Of a stretch of DNA of 37,716 nucleotides, positions 5,962 through 13,784 are shown piece after piece. Position numbers and translations under genes: made by a program. The first letter of the stretch is position 1. Each line of letters starts with the position of its first letter. The DNA is from a virus, in IMG/VR virus record IMGVR_UViG_3300032242_002443, positions 1 through 37,716 of that record, one strand, 5' to 3'. Below the pieces are notes generated by a model. It did not search any database, was not told the DNA's origin, and saw nothing but the letters and a program-made list of their open reading frames with translations.

Positions 5962-6595
5962 ACTGTATGATGTGCTGGGCGTTGGCAAAGAGGCAACGGC
6001 AGCAGACATCAAGAAAGCCTATCGCCGCAAGGCGAAGTCAGAGCATCCCGATGCGGGGGGTAGTTCCGAAAAGTTTACGGAGCTGACCCTCGCATACGAG
6101 TGCCTGTCCGATGACGACAAGCGGGATCGGTATGACCGCACCGGCGAAATTGGCGGTTCGTCCCTTGACCAAGAGCTGAACCAAGCACTGTCGATTGCGA
6201 CAGGTGCAATCAATGCTGTCATGCAAGAGATTGCCCGCCGGGGTTTGAAGCTGGAAAACTTTGATGTGCTGGGCGATGCCGTGCGGACAATCGAAGCGCA
6301 GATCGAGGCAACCAAGGATGCAATCAAACAGCACCAGCTTGAAGGCGCAAAGCTCGAACGTCTGTCGCTGAAGTTTAAAGCAAAAAAAGGCAAGACCAAT
6401 CGCTTTGGACCCATCTTGCTGGCACAAGCGAAAGACCGGTTTCGTCAGGCAGAAGTCAACATGCAAACCAATGTGAGGTTGCAAAAAGCCGTAACTATAT
6501 TGGATGACCATAACTTTGAATGGACACCACTTGAAGATGTTATGGTGGAACCGATGACCCCGTTTGGTAACTCTGGATTTATGCAATGGCGTTGA
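5951..6595 (+). CDS. J-domain (DnaJ-like) protein
   Basis: Residues 4-65 form a clear J domain: LYDVLGVGKEATAADIKKAY, the HPD motif at 32-34, and the fourth helix (DDDKRDRYDRTGE). The HPD motif is what stimulates the ATPase of Hsp70/DnaK. No Gly/Phe region or zinc-binding repeats follow, so it is a minimal J protein. Residues 75-214 are mainly helical, with a long charged segment (IEAQIEATKDAIKQHQLEG) that may bind a phage client. It overlaps the terminase gene by 10 nt, so the two are co-translated. A role in recruiting host DnaK to packaging or head assembly is inferred. Confidence 0.85.
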   Translation: MADELYDVLGVGKEATAADIKKAYRRKAKSEHPDAGGSSEKFTELTLAYECLSDDDKRDRYDRTGEIGGSSLDQELNQALSIATGAINAVMQEIARRGLKLENFDVLGDAVRTIEAQIEATKDAIKQHQLEGAKLERLSLKFKAKKGKTNRFGPILLAQAKDRFRQAEVNMQTNVRLQKAVTILDDHNFEWTPLEDVMVEPMTPFGNSGFMQWR

Positions 6596-8475
6596 AATCG
6601 GCAAAATGGGTGAAGCTGTTTGATGCGTTTGTCAGCGACATTCGCATCACCTCAAAAGAAGCCGTGTCACAGGATGAACGCGGCACACCTTTGGAGATGT
6701 GGGAGTCGCAGCGCCGCTTTATCAAAGAGGTCGGCACGGGTCTCGATAACGGCATCCACAAGTTTTATTGTTTGAAGTCGCGTCAGCTTGGCGTGACTAC
6801 GGTGTCTCTGGCCATTGATGTGTTCTGGTTGGCACTGCATCCAAATCTGATCGGTTGCTTGGTGACGGACACGGAAAAGAACCGCGAAGCCAATAGACAA
6901 TTGTTGCAGAAATATGTGGAGTCTTTTCCAGACGGCTACTTCGGCGACACGTTCAAGATTGTAAAGAACAACCGGCAAATGCTGTTGTTCTCGAATGGCT
7001 CTCGTTTGGATTTGCTTGTGGCCGGCGTGAAAGACAAAGGCACATCGTGGGGTGAAGGCGTCGGCTATGCGTTTGGCCATCTGACCGAAGTCGCGTCTTA
7101 CGGCTCTGCGGAAGGTCTGAAATCTTTGGAAGAAGGTTTTGCACAGACCAACCCAAACCGGCTGTTCATTTATGAAAGCACGGCAAAAGGTTTTAACCAC
7201 TGGCGGTCACGCTACATCGACGGGTTGAATGATCCGCTATCGGCACGGGCATTTTTTGTTGGTTGGTGGGCTGGTGATACCAATGTGATCCCCCGTAAAG
7301 ACCCGCGCTTCTTGCAACACGGTTTGCATCCGCCTGACTCTGAAGAGCAGGAGATCATTGATTACGTCCGACAAAATTATCACCACAAAATCACGGCTGA
7401 ACAGTTGGCGTGGATCAGGTGGAAGACGGAATCGGCTGGTGCGGAAGCGGCGTTGCTTGACCAGAACCAGCCGTGGACTGCCGAGCAGGCTTTTGTTCAG
7501 ACTGGTTACTCGTTCTTTCAGACCCGCGTCATTACGCAGGACTTGAAGAAGCTGGAAGAAGAAAGCATCCGGTATCGGGCGTATCGCTATGAGGTCGATG
7601 GCGACTTCTTCAATTTCAAAATGTATGAGCTAAAACCCGGCGTTGATAGCGCGGACGACATCGAGTTGAAGGTTTGGGAAGAACCAGTTGACGGTGCTAA
7701 ATACGTTATCGGTATGGACCCTGCTTACGGGCGTAACGACCACAAAGACCATCATGTGATTTCGGTGTGGCGGTGCTTTGCTGACAAGGTTGTGCAAGTT
7801 GCGGAATACTGCACGGCGGATGTCGAAGCCAAGCACGCTGCGTGGGTGCTGTTCCATTTGTCATCGGCTTACAAGGATTGCTTGGTCAATCCTGAAGTCG
7901 GTGGCCCCGGCGCAATTGTGCTGGGTGAGTTTGACCATCTGCGGCAGTTGTTAAACACCGAGGCAAACGCCAGCAAAACACAAGCGCGTGGTTGGGAAGA
8001 TGCAGGCGCACATGCCCGCATGTATCTTTACAAGCGGCCTGACTCGATGGGGGCCGGCTATGTCATCGGCTTTGCAACCACATGGTCAACACAGTCTGTG
8101 TTGATGCACCAGCTGCGCGGTTCCTATGTGTCGAACGAACTCGACATCAAATCGCGGTCGTTGTTGCAAGAGATGGCACTTGTGGTTGTCGAGGACGGCC
8201 ACATTGGTGCGCCGGAGTCACGCGACGAGAACTGCAAAGATGACCGTGTGTTTGCGATGGCCTTTGCCGTCCGTGCGTGGCGGGATTGGACGCGCAAGGA
8301 AATGATGGCGCAGGGTCAGACCTATGAAGCCGTCATGCGCATCGAGAGTGGCACCGAAAAGCCGATTGTTACTTCTGTTAACCGCATCGTTTACAACTAT
8401 CTTCGGACGATGGACGAACAGTCTCAGGAAGAACCTGAGACTATTGAACCTTGGAGAGAGGAATACGGGTTATGA
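6586..8475 (+). CDS. Terminase large subunit
   Basis: The 629-aa protein is the DNA-packaging motor, with ATPase and nuclease halves. The Walker A-like segment is KSRQLGVTT (64-72), the variant common in terminases that lacks GKT. The Walker B/catalytic Glu region is YAFGHLTE (161-168), and a coupling-type YESTAKG follows. The RNase H-like nuclease part shows D378 in GMDPAYG, E437 in NPEVGG and D552-D553 near the C-terminus. The start at 6586 overlaps the J-domain gene. The end overlaps the next gene by 4 nt (ATGA). Confidence 0.95.
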   Translation: MALKSAKWVKLFDAFVSDIRITSKEAVSQDERGTPLEMWESQRRFIKEVGTGLDNGIHKFYCLKSRQLGVTTVSLAIDVFWLALHPNLIGCLVTDTEKNREANRQLLQKYVESFPDGYFGDTFKIVKNNRQMLLFSNGSRLDLLVAGVKDKGTSWGEGVGYAFGHLTEVASYGSAEGLKSLEEGFAQTNPNRLFIYESTAKGFNHWRSRYIDGLNDPLSARAFFVGWWAGDTNVIPRKDPRFLQHGLHPPDSEEQEIIDYVRQNYHHKITAEQLAWIRWKTESAGAEAALLDQNQPWTAEQAFVQTGYSFFQTRVITQDLKKLEEESIRYRAYRYEVDGDFFNFKMYELKPGVDSADDIELKVWEEPVDGAKYVIGMDPAYGRNDHKDHHVISVWRCFADKVVQVAEYCTADVEAKHAAWVLFHLSSAYKDCLVNPEVGGPGAIVLGEFDHLRQLLNTEANASKTQARGWEDAGAHARMYLYKRPDSMGAGYVIGFATTWSTQSVLMHQLRGSYVSNELDIKSRSLLQEMALVVVEDGHIGAPESRDENCKDDRVFAMAFAVRAWRDWTRKEMMAQGQTYEAVMRIESGTEKPIVTSVNRIVYNYLRTMDEQSQEEPETIEPWREEYGL

Positions 8476-8723
8476 AAAACGCCATTGAAGTTGAAAGCAA
8501 GTGGATCGACATTCCGGCCCCGTCAGATGATTATCCCTATGATGGTCAGGGCGTGTGGGTCACAGACAATTACGAAAACGCATATGCCGCAGTGTGGCGC
8601 AAGACCCGTTCCTATGACGCGCCTAACAGCAAGTGGGTGGTAGATGCTTACTGGGCACGGCACAATGCCGGGGGGCAGCGCCTTGAAATTACCCCCGTTG
8701 CGTTCAAAGATATGGAAAACTGA
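8472..8723 (+). CDS. Hypothetical protein (83 aa)
   Basis: It starts within the terminase stop codon (ATGA overlap), with GAGAGG upstream. The product is rich in aromatic residues (Trp, Tyr) and Asp and has no membrane segment. It looks like a small beta-rich domain (KWIDIPAPSDDYPYDGQG, ending ITPVAFKDMEN). The family is not recognised. It is tightly coupled to terminase, and small conserved proteins often occupy this slot. Confidence 0.65.
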   Translation: MKNAIEVESKWIDIPAPSDDYPYDGQGVWVTDNYENAYAAVWRKTRSYDAPNSKWVVDAYWARHNAGGQRLEITPVAFKDMEN

Positions 8724-8724
8724 A

Positions 8725-9306
8725 ATGACCTTAACCACAACCATGTTAGGACACACCGTGATCCCGTCCGACACTTTCTTAGAACCGACAAAATATAAAA
8801 TCCGGTATCAGTGCGATCTGTGTGGCCACAACTACACCCGCACTTACAAAGCGATCCCAAAGAATGACCCCGCGTGCCCCAACAAATCATGCCAGACCAA
8901 GCAACAGCTTGTTGCAATGCAAAAAGAAATGGCAAATCTCAAGCGCATGATTGAAGCGGGGGCTGCTCCCGCCCAGACGGGCGGTAATGTGCGTGTGCAG
9001 GCGGTGGATGAGACGGCAAAGATTGTGATGGAAGACTACCAGATGTCCGATTTGCGCGACGGCATCCGTCCCGGCGAGTCTGTAGCTCCAAAATTGCCTC
9101 CGCAACAACAAGCGGCGGCTGATAATTACTTTGGCAACAAGGGCTTGCAGAGGGCTGGAATTAGCCCGAAACAGGCCGAATTGTTGGGTCGTCGTGCTAT
9201 GTCTGGGGCGTTCAGAAACTCGGCGGTTGCGCCTAACCAAGTGCTTCCCGCTTCACGCAGCGGGGAAAGCCCGCTGCGCATTATTGGCCAAGAAAAACTG
9301 AAGTAA
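8725..9306 (+). CDS. Zinc-ribbon-containing phage protein (193 aa)
   Basis: Residues 32-60 hold two cysteine pairs (CDLCGHNY and CPNKSC), a treble-clef or zinc-ribbon pattern resembling small regulatory zinc ribbons. A helical segment (QQLVAMQKEMANLKRMIEAG) follows, and then a disordered, Gln/Ala-rich tail. The ATG at 8725 lies 1 nt after the previous stop. An upstream in-frame ATG at 8644 would place it inside the previous gene. It is the last gene of the terminase operon, and its TAA forms half of the palindrome shared with the portal gene stop. Confidence 0.6.
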   Translation: MTLTTTMLGHTVIPSDTFLEPTKYKIRYQCDLCGHNYTRTYKAIPKNDPACPNKSCQTKQQLVAMQKEMANLKRMIEAGAAPAQTGGNVRVQAVDETAKIVMEDYQMSDLRDGIRPGESVAPKLPPQQQAAADNYFGNKGLQRAGISPKQAELLGRRAMSGAFRNSAVAPNQVLPASRSGESPLRIIGQEKLK

Positions 9307-9320
9307 ATTACTTCTTTTTT
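9300..9320. terminator. Convergent palindromic terminator embracing both stop codons
   Basis: GAAGTAAATTACTTC (9300-9314) is a perfect palindrome around A9307, with AAAAACT upstream and TTTTTT downstream. Both strands could therefore form a short hairpin followed by a T run. The plus-strand stop TAA (9304-9306) and the minus-strand portal stop (9308-9310) are separated by one base and both lie in the stem. The stem is short and AT-rich, so strength is uncertain. Confidence 0.6.
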
Positions 9321-11098
9321 CCGCCGCCTGAGTGAGTTTGCATTTTGATTGCTTGTTCTTGGGCGGCGGCTTCGGCTTTTGCCACGTCGCGTCGCATAAT
9401 GCTTGCGCGTAGCTCGTCCGGGTCTGGCGCGTCCACATGATCGACGAGCTGCGATGGAGTCATCGCACCAATCTTGACCAAGTTGAACGCCAGCTCTTTT
9501 GCATCCATTGCGAAAGCGGGCGACGACGAATGAGAGTCAATCATCAACGTCACATCTTCCGGCAAGTCGGCAAAAGTAAACGTGACCGGCACCGTGCCTT
9601 TGGCTGGTGGAATGATGAACTGGTCTTCACCCGGAAGTGATGTGTCCTCAAGACCCGCCTGTTCTTTTGGAACCCACGCGATAAGGTTCTGGTCAAGGTG
9701 TGCGCGTGCCAGATCAAGCAGACATGCGCCAAACTTTTCCACATCACGTTCAACAAGCAGTGCGCGATCTTTGAAGCGCGGTGAGAACATACGCACCAAT
9801 GTTTCTGCGTGTTGCGCAGAACGCACACCGGCTTCGCCTTGGCCTTTGGCGATAGGAGGCAAACCCATCATCTCGTCGAACATGCGCTCATATTCATGCA
9901 ACGAGTGCCATAGGGCTTCGGGAATTTGCACGTTGTCGCGTTCGATCTTTGCGTTGGGGTTTTGGTCAGTCCAGTAGCCGCCCGGGCGGTTGAAGCGCGA
10001 CAGCGCGGTCTGGTTTACACCGGTCGAGCCGACAAATTTTGTGGGCGGGTCTTCTGACTTGCGCAGCAACCGGTTGATACCCGTGATGCGAGAGTTGATT
10101 GCTTCTTGTAGCAGAATGAGGCGGGAAACTTCCGAGCCACCCCAGAAATAGCCCGGCACAGGGTTCGCGCAGAACGTGTTGAATGGGTGGTTGCCCTTCA
10201 AACAAGGTTCGGTCTGCTGTGTGCCCGGGTTATAGGAGAACGCATTGATCGACATATATTTACCGGCAATCAGAATGTCATCGCCGATGATTTGGAACGT
10301 GGCCCAGTCGCCGCGCTTGCTATCCCACACCCAGACTTCATCCATTTCCAGCATCGAGGCTTCAACAGCTGGGTCAATGTTGGGGCGTGGCTGTGACATC
10401 CAATCCACAAGGCCGCGACTGGGGTTGGGGTTCGACGAACCGGCAGCTTGGAATGGGTAGAGGCCGCCGGTGACAATGTTCATAGCCGAAGCGGAGGCTT
10501 CTTTCATGCCGCCTGTTGTGCTGCGCATGTAGGCTTTTGCGCGGTCAAGCAGCTCACGCTCGTCTGGGCGACCTTTCACAAGATTGCGGAACTGTGTCGG
10601 GTTGATCAACATGCGGTGCGTAAACGCTTCCATGTCGGGATCGAGCTTGGTGTGATTTTCGTGCAACACACCAAAATTTTCCGGCTGGACCAACTCGCAC
10701 TTGAACTCGCGGTTAACCGCACCCGCTTTGATGATACCAATACCTTTACGAAGACTGATACCGACAGCTTGAGAAATCAAACTGTCCGCGTCAATCTGCC
10801 GACAGATACTCCTGATCTTCGATGCGGCAGACCTACCCTTGGCTTGGTTGACCACATTAGGGATTTCCGAGTCGGTGATGGCAAATCGCAAGGACACAGG
10901 GGAGAACAGCAGTGATTCGAGATCATCGAGCGCCGCGTATGTTTTATTAAACATGGCGGGCGCGGATGCGTCGGACGACCCAGCAGTCGCGTAGGACTCA
11001 TAAAAGGCTCCTCTATTTTGCCTCGCTTGGCGCGAAGACATACAAACATCGGCGATGTTTCGGGCGAAACCTTCGATGTCGCGGCTTGGTATTAGCAT
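9308..11098 (-). CDS. Portal protein (inverted relative to neighbours)
   Basis: The 596-aa protein has the order expected of a podoviral portal: a helical N-terminus, a wing/stem region, the segment SRITGINRLLRKSEDPPTK before the channel helix, and a long helical C-terminal crown ending in GGGKKK. The dodecameric portal would be the DNA channel and terminase dock. AGGAT about 9 nt upstream supports the ATG at 11098. It is transcribed against both the terminase operon and the capsid operon, which is unusual because terminase and portal are normally co-directional. No sign of frameshift or decay is seen. Confidence 0.85.
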   Translation of the reverse strand: MLIPSRDIEGFARNIADVCMSSRQARQNRGAFYESYATAGSSDASAPAMFNKTYAALDDLESLLFSPVSLRFAITDSEIPNVVNQAKGRSAASKIRSICRQIDADSLISQAVGISLRKGIGIIKAGAVNREFKCELVQPENFGVLHENHTKLDPDMEAFTHRMLINPTQFRNLVKGRPDERELLDRAKAYMRSTTGGMKEASASAMNIVTGGLYPFQAAGSSNPNPSRGLVDWMSQPRPNIDPAVEASMLEMDEVWVWDSKRGDWATFQIIGDDILIAGKYMSINAFSYNPGTQQTEPCLKGNHPFNTFCANPVPGYFWGGSEVSRLILLQEAINSRITGINRLLRKSEDPPTKFVGSTGVNQTALSRFNRPGGYWTDQNPNAKIERDNVQIPEALWHSLHEYERMFDEMMGLPPIAKGQGEAGVRSAQHAETLVRMFSPRFKDRALLVERDVEKFGACLLDLARAHLDQNLIAWVPKEQAGLEDTSLPGEDQFIIPPAKGTVPVTFTFADLPEDVTLMIDSHSSSPAFAMDAKELAFNLVKIGAMTPSQLVDHVDAPDPDELRASIMRRDVAKAEAAAQEQAIKMQTHSGGGKKK

Positions 11099-11148
11099 GT
11101 CATCCCATCCTATCGTTTTGAAAAGAAACGACTTTTTACACTTGCGTG

Positions 11149-11208
11149 TTGACTTTCGTTTCCTAATCAGCGTAACTTTGCAATGTCAGAATGGTAAGCT
11201 CTTCTGAC
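11149..11208 (+). promoter_or_regulatory. Candidate capsid-operon promoter with 5' leader hairpin
   Basis: TTGACT (11149-11154) and TAACTT (11173-11178) are separated by 18 bp, giving a plausible but weak sigma70-like promoter. A start site about 7 bp downstream would fall on the inverted repeat GTCAGAA (11185-11191) with TTCTGAC (11202-11208), so the mRNA could begin with a 7-bp stem and 10-nt loop. Such a 5' hairpin could protect the late transcript from decay. The whole 11099-11234 gap also has to contain the portal-gene promoter, which I could not identify. Confidence 0.4.
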
Positions 11209-11234
11209 TTCCCTAGCAACTAAGGAGTTTAACT

Positions 11235-11300
11235 ATGTTTAACATCGAAACCGCTATCGACAAGCGTGGCCGTAAAATGTCCCGCAAGGGCCGCAAGTAA
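11235..11300 (+). CDS. Tiny basic peptide (21 aa)
   Basis: A strong AAGGAG with good spacing precedes an ATG. The product is MFNIETAIDKRGRKM followed by SRKGRK. It is too short for a domain and strongly basic at the C-terminus. It is the first open frame after the leader hairpin and is followed directly by a stem-loop at 11310. It may be a real virion or regulatory peptide, or a leader whose translation affects downstream expression. Confidence 0.5.
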   Translation: MFNIETAIDKRGRKMSRKGRK

Positions 11301-11309
11301 TTGTGGTTT

Positions 11310-11343
11310 TGAAGGGTAGGGGTTTATTGGTCCCTACCCTTCA
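11310..11343 (+). terminator. Stem-loop between tiny genes (attenuator or weak terminator)
   Basis: TGAAGGGTAGGG pairs with CCCTACCCTTCA, a perfect 12-bp stem with a 10-nt loop. It is followed by TTTCAAATTT, a broken T-tract rather than a clean T run. Placed after the 21-aa peptide and before the capsid genes, it could act as a partial terminator, an attenuator or an mRNA-stability element. Confidence 0.6.
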
Positions 11344-11370
11344 TTTCAAATTTAACAAAGGAACTATGTC

Positions 11371-11403
11371 ATGCGTAAGTCAAAACGTAAAACCTGCCGC
11401 TAA
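11371..11403 (+). CDS. Possible 10-aa Arg/Lys peptide
   Basis: AAAGGA is spaced 8 nt from the ATG at 11371, giving MRKSKRKTCR. A different-frame ATG at 11366 (21 aa) has poor spacing. The peptide is the second tiny basic open frame in a row before the capsid genes. The ribosome-binding site is the main evidence. Such a short product needs direct detection. Confidence 0.35.
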   Translation: MRKSKRKTCR

Positions 11404-11434
11404 AATCCGGTTTAGTTTTTTGAAGGAATAGAAC

Positions 11435-11860
11435 GTGGCTTTACCTCCCATGCCAATGCCCGGCGGCGCTCCCGGCGGAATGCCCGGTGCAGGTGGACCT
11501 CCCCCGATGGGTGGAGCCGGTCCCGCAACTATGCCTACCCCAATGCAAGGTTCTCAGCGTCAAGGTTTGTCCTCGCTGAAAGTGGGTCTTGAGGCTTTAC
11601 AGAAAGCACTCCCCCAATTACCGATGGGTTCGGCTCTCCATCAATCAGTTCTGAAAGCGGTTGCCGACATCGGCAAGCATTTGGAAAAAGAAGGCGGCGC
11701 AGGCGCTGATCAATCGGGCGCTATTCAGCAATTGATGGAAATGGCACGCGCAGCCAAGACACAACCGAATATGGCTGCTATGATGCCCGGCGCTCCGCCA
11801 GCAGGCGGTCCTCCCGGTGCAGGCGCACCAACCCCACCAATGCCCCCTATGGGCGCTTAG
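11435..11860 (+). CDS. Pro/Gly/Met-rich virion-associated protein (141 aa)
   Basis: This gene uses a GTG start after AAGGA. Residues 1-45 and 110-141 are low-complexity Pro/Gly/Ala/Met. Residues 46-105 form a helical core (SLKVGLEALQKALPQLPMGS onward). The layout of helical core between disordered arms, just before scaffold and capsid, recurs in podovirus-like genomes. Role unknown; perhaps a minor head or scaffold-associated protein. Confidence 0.65.
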   Translation: MALPPMPMPGGAPGGMPGAGGPPPMGGAGPATMPTPMQGSQRQGLSSLKVGLEALQKALPQLPMGSALHQSVLKAVADIGKHLEKEGGAGADQSGAIQQLMEMARAAKTQPNMAAMMPGAPPAGGPPGAGAPTPPMPPMGA

Positions 11861-11871
11861 GAGTCTGAATT

Positions 11872-12090
11872 ATGGCACAAGGTAAAGTTCCTACCCCTTA
11901 CGTCAACGACGTAAAAGAAGATAACAGCGTCATGGTCTATATGCCTTTTGACACGATGGGCATTGGCTCGCGCAAGTCCGGTATTCCTTCGGGCAATACC
12001 AACGGCATCCGCAGCCTCGATCACGTTGGTACCGATGCTTCGCACGGCGCCGGTAAAAACGGTTCAACTGCCGCCGCAGGACGTAAGTAA
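11872..12090 (+). CDS. Hypothetical protein (72 aa)
   Basis: AGGAG precedes the ATG. The product is MAQGKVPTPYVNDVKEDNS and onward, Gly/Ser/Asn-rich with a basic C-terminal end (AAAGRK). It is probably a small flexible virion protein. It lies 11 nt after the previous gene and 3 nt before the scaffold gene, so it is in the same operon. No family is recognised. Confidence 0.6.
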   Translation: MAQGKVPTPYVNDVKEDNSVMVYMPFDTMGIGSRKSGIPSGNTNGIRSLDHVGTDASHGAGKNGSTAAAGRK

Positions 12091-12093
12091 GCC

Positions 12094-12684
12094 ATGACCC
12101 AGATGACCCCAGATCAAATTGCTTCGGTTCGCGCCAGAGAGTTGATTGATGCTCTGTGGAACGATGGTGAAGTTGGTAAAAAAATTCAAGCCACGGCAAA
12201 AGCCAAGTGGAGTGATGTAAAAACCACGGAAGATGTGCTTTCTCCTATCGTTGAGCCACATTTGATAAAAATGCGTGCAATGGAAGAGAAGTACGAAGCT
12301 CTTCTTAAAGAACGCGAAGAAGAAAAGCGTTCCAACGAAGACGAAAAGGCACGGCTGAAGCTCGAAGATCAGCTTGAGGACGCACGCCGCAAATACAATC
12401 TGACTGAAGAAGGTTTCAATCAGATGGTAGATCGGATGAAATCCACAGGTAACTATTCGGATGCGGAAGCAGCTGCGGCATATGTCGCCAGCAAAGCACC
12501 GCCAGCTAAAGTTGCGGGTCCAACTTGGGCACCCCAAGACCTTGATCTCTTTGGGTCTAAGAACCGCAATGAAGAACTCGTGCAACTCCACCGTGACCCA
12601 CAAGGTTATATGGACTCGCAGCTCTCCGAATTTGTAGCCGATCCTGATCGTTACGTTCGGGACACGCTCGGTTTTGCGGCTTAA
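12094..12684 (+). CDS. Scaffolding protein
   Basis: The 196-aa protein is highly charged and helical. A coiled-coil-like stretch of Glu, Lys and Arg (MEEKYEALLKEREEEKRSNE, then DEKARLKLEDQLEDARRKY) spans about residues 65-110. The C-terminal part (HRDPQGYMDSQLSEFVADPD) is compact. Position immediately before the major capsid gene, size and composition match phage scaffolding proteins, which template procapsid assembly and then leave the head. The call is from context and composition, not from a distinctive motif. Confidence 0.7.
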   Translation: MTQMTPDQIASVRARELIDALWNDGEVGKKIQATAKAKWSDVKTTEDVLSPIVEPHLIKMRAMEEKYEALLKEREEEKRSNEDEKARLKLEDQLEDARRKYNLTEEGFNQMVDRMKSTGNYSDAEAAAAYVASKAPPAKVAGPTWAPQDLDLFGSKNRNEELVQLHRDPQGYMDSQLSEFVADPDRYVRDTLGFAA

Positions 12685-12700
12685 TCAAAGGACGTAACTA

Positions 12701-13771
12701 ATGGCATATCCCTCTTCACCTACAGCAACACTGACCGGGAGTGGTATTACCCCATCCGGTCAGCTTGGCGCTCAGCTCGCCGCTCTAACTCGGCGCGCTT
12801 TTATTCCTTCTGTCTATGTGCAGATTTACCAGTCGCATCCGCTGCTTTCGTTGTTCATGTCGAACGCTAAAGCCGCACGCGGCGGTGTCAGCCAGATTAC
12901 AGTTCCAGTGCAGGGTTCGTCTTTCGTATCCTTCAACTGGGGTTCGTTCGCTGGCGATTTCCCGATGCCAACCGATCAGGCAGCTATCCAGAACGCTCAG
13001 TTCTCACTGAAGCTCGGGATGGTTCCAATCGGCTTCTTCGGGATGGAGTCCATCATCCAGTCTTCGGAAGTTGTTATTCCAAAGCTCCGCGCAGTTATGT
13101 CTGATGCGGCAGTGGTGATCAAGCAGGCTTACGCTCAGGCTTTGTATTCCAACAACTATGCAAACTCGCAGGTTTGGGATTCGCTGACGCAGGCATTTGA
13201 TGACGGCACAAACGTACCTTCCTACGGCGGTATCAGCCGTACCCCCGGTTCGTTCTGGTCCGGCCAGCTTATCACTAATACCGGCGCAGCCGCCACGACC
13301 CGCACGGGTATGGCGCAGTTGCTCACCCGCATCCAGTCGGGTGCAGGTGGTGAAGCACCTGACTACGCCGTTATGAACCCCGCCAACTGGGCCGAACTCA
13401 TGGCCGATTTTATGTCGCTGGAAATGTACACCACGCGGCCTAAGTCGATCTATGACAAGGACGATGTGGTGAACGCAGGTTTCCGTGCAATTCGGGTGCT
13501 TGATACACCGATCTTCCCTGATCCTTTCTGCCCACTTGGCACCTGCATCGTGGTCAACTCGCGCTATACGGGCCTGTATATGTCCGAATACGCTCCAATG
13601 ACCTTCTCTGGTTTTGAGAGCCAGATTCCCGTCGGTCAGATTTCTGACATCGGTGTTCTGATCTCTTGCGCCGATCTTGTCTGCGCCAAGCCTTCGTCCG
13701 GTGCCCAGATCACGGGTATTACCGGCACGGCATGGCCAAATGTTCCGGGCACATCGCCCGCAGTACTGTAA
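12701..13771 (+). CDS. Major capsid protein (HK97-fold type)
   Basis: The 356-aa protein follows the scaffold gene and has the pattern of HK97-fold capsid proteins: an N-terminal arm with LTRRAFIPSVYVQIYQSHPL, a spine-helix region (AVVIKQAYAQALYSN), NPANWAELM in the middle, and a C-terminal beta-rich A-domain (VLDTPIFPDPFCPLG). No delta-domain is evident, so scaffolding is probably separate. Length and position fit. A 14-nt gap separates it from the following capsid-associated repeat protein. Confidence 0.85.
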   Translation: MAYPSSPTATLTGSGITPSGQLGAQLAALTRRAFIPSVYVQIYQSHPLLSLFMSNAKAARGGVSQITVPVQGSSFVSFNWGSFAGDFPMPTDQAAIQNAQFSLKLGMVPIGFFGMESIIQSSEVVIPKLRAVMSDAAVVIKQAYAQALYSNNYANSQVWDSLTQAFDDGTNVPSYGGISRTPGSFWSGQLITNTGAAATTRTGMAQLLTRIQSGAGGEAPDYAVMNPANWAELMADFMSLEMYTTRPKSIYDKDDVVNAGFRAIRVLDTPIFPDPFCPLGTCIVVNSRYTGLYMSEYAPMTFSGFESQIPVGQISDIGVLISCADLVCAKPSSGAQITGITGTAWPNVPGTSPAVL

Positions 13772-13784
13772 GGAGTGAGGACTC

